A program made the translations under genes and the position numbers. Below are positions 32,424 to 32,485 of a DNA stretch of 32,485 nucleotides, piece by piece. Numbering within the stretch: the first letter of the stretch is position 1; each line of letters opens with the position of its first letter. A model generated the notes under the pieces. That model saw only the letters and a list, made by a program, of their open reading frames with translations, made no database searches and had not been told where the DNA came from. This DNA is from Bacteroidota bacterium (GTDB lineage Bacteria > Bacteroidota > Bacteroidia > NS11-12g > UBA955), in NCBI GenBank assembly GCA_016868535.1, contig VGGQ01000010.1:1-32485 (forward strand), in the 5' to 3' direction.

Positions 32424-32485
32424 ATGAAAAAATGGTTTATTTTTCTTTTCGCGGTGCTGCTCACAGCCAACTGGGCCTGCAGAAA
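32424..32485 (+). CDS. Start of a probable lipoprotein (3' end outside window)
   Basis: Only 20 codons are in the window: MKKWFIFLFAVLLTANWACR. This is a typical bacterial lipoprotein signal: two lysines, a hydrophobic core of about 11 residues, and a lipobox-like NWAC with Cys19. The family cannot be determined. The -7 box 13 bases upstream supports the start codon. Confidence 0.65.
   Translation, partial: MKKWFIFLFAVLLTANWACR

Overview
The window looks like chromosomal DNA of a member of the Bacteroidota. Three secreted proteins carry type IX secretion (T9SS) C-terminal sorting regions or a resemblance to them. There is a class III glutamine synthetase (GlnN) and a TonB-dependent receptor with a carboxypeptidase-regulatory-like N-terminal domain. 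Many genes are preceded by the Bacteroidota -7 promoter box TAnnTTTG, several with a -33 TTTG about 20-21 bases upstream, and Shine-Dalgarno sequences are generally absent. I cannot place it below phylum. No rRNA, tRNA, CRISPR array, transposase, integrase or phage gene was seen; the region is gene-dense and mostly housekeeping or envelope-related.

Layout. 1-3.6 kb: 3' part of histidine ammonia-lyase hutH (+), tail-to-tail with a secreted BNR/sialidase-fold protein that is translationally coupled to trxB (both -). 3.6-4.4 kb: AT-rich non-coding DNA containing a 31-codon single-membrane-span gene with its own terminator. 4.4-11.3 kb: glnN (-) divergent from kup plus a dipeptidyl-peptidase IV gene (+), then a small secreted protein built of six KSEA repeats. 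11.4-12.9 kb: bcp peroxiredoxin and gpsA. 13.0-18.4 kb: a TonB-dependent receptor and a large T9SS cargo protein (both +) separated by a PduO-type cobalamin adenosyltransferase (-). The two envelope genes share an unusual upstream arrangement of 11-base TTAA repeats plus an identical 9-mer. 18.5-24.3 kb: AlkD-like DNA glycosylase (+), a YceI lipoprotein with a palindromic promoter (-), and a minus-strand cluster read in the order DUF3467 - degenerate two-helix channel - PaaN-like aldehyde dehydrogenase - TetR-like regulator - ABC1/UbiB-like kinase. 24.4-26.0 kb: a secreted protein fusing a cytochrome c motif, a two-copper PHM-type monooxygenase and a T9SS tail. 26.0-29.0 kb: ridA, a truncated 3-hydroxyacyl-CoA dehydrogenase relative, a CoA-binding protein and a COG2509-type flavoprotein. 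29.0-32.5 kb: trpS, two overlapping glycosyltransferase genes, and the first 20 codons of a probable lipoprotein.

How the genes fit together. Several groups are clear operons by overlap or very short gaps: trxB-BNR protein; kup-DPP4; DUF3467-channel-paaN with the TetR-ABC1 pair behind it; COG2509-CoA-binding; GT2-GT4. The strongest candidates for something undescribed are the KSEA-repeat protein, the operon combining a channel that lost its selectivity filter with DUF3467 and PaaN, the catalytically degenerate dehydrogenase relative, and the shared regulatory DNA upstream of the TonB receptor and T9SS cargo. A recurring theme is promoters placed so close to start codons that the mRNAs of several genes should be leaderless or nearly so.
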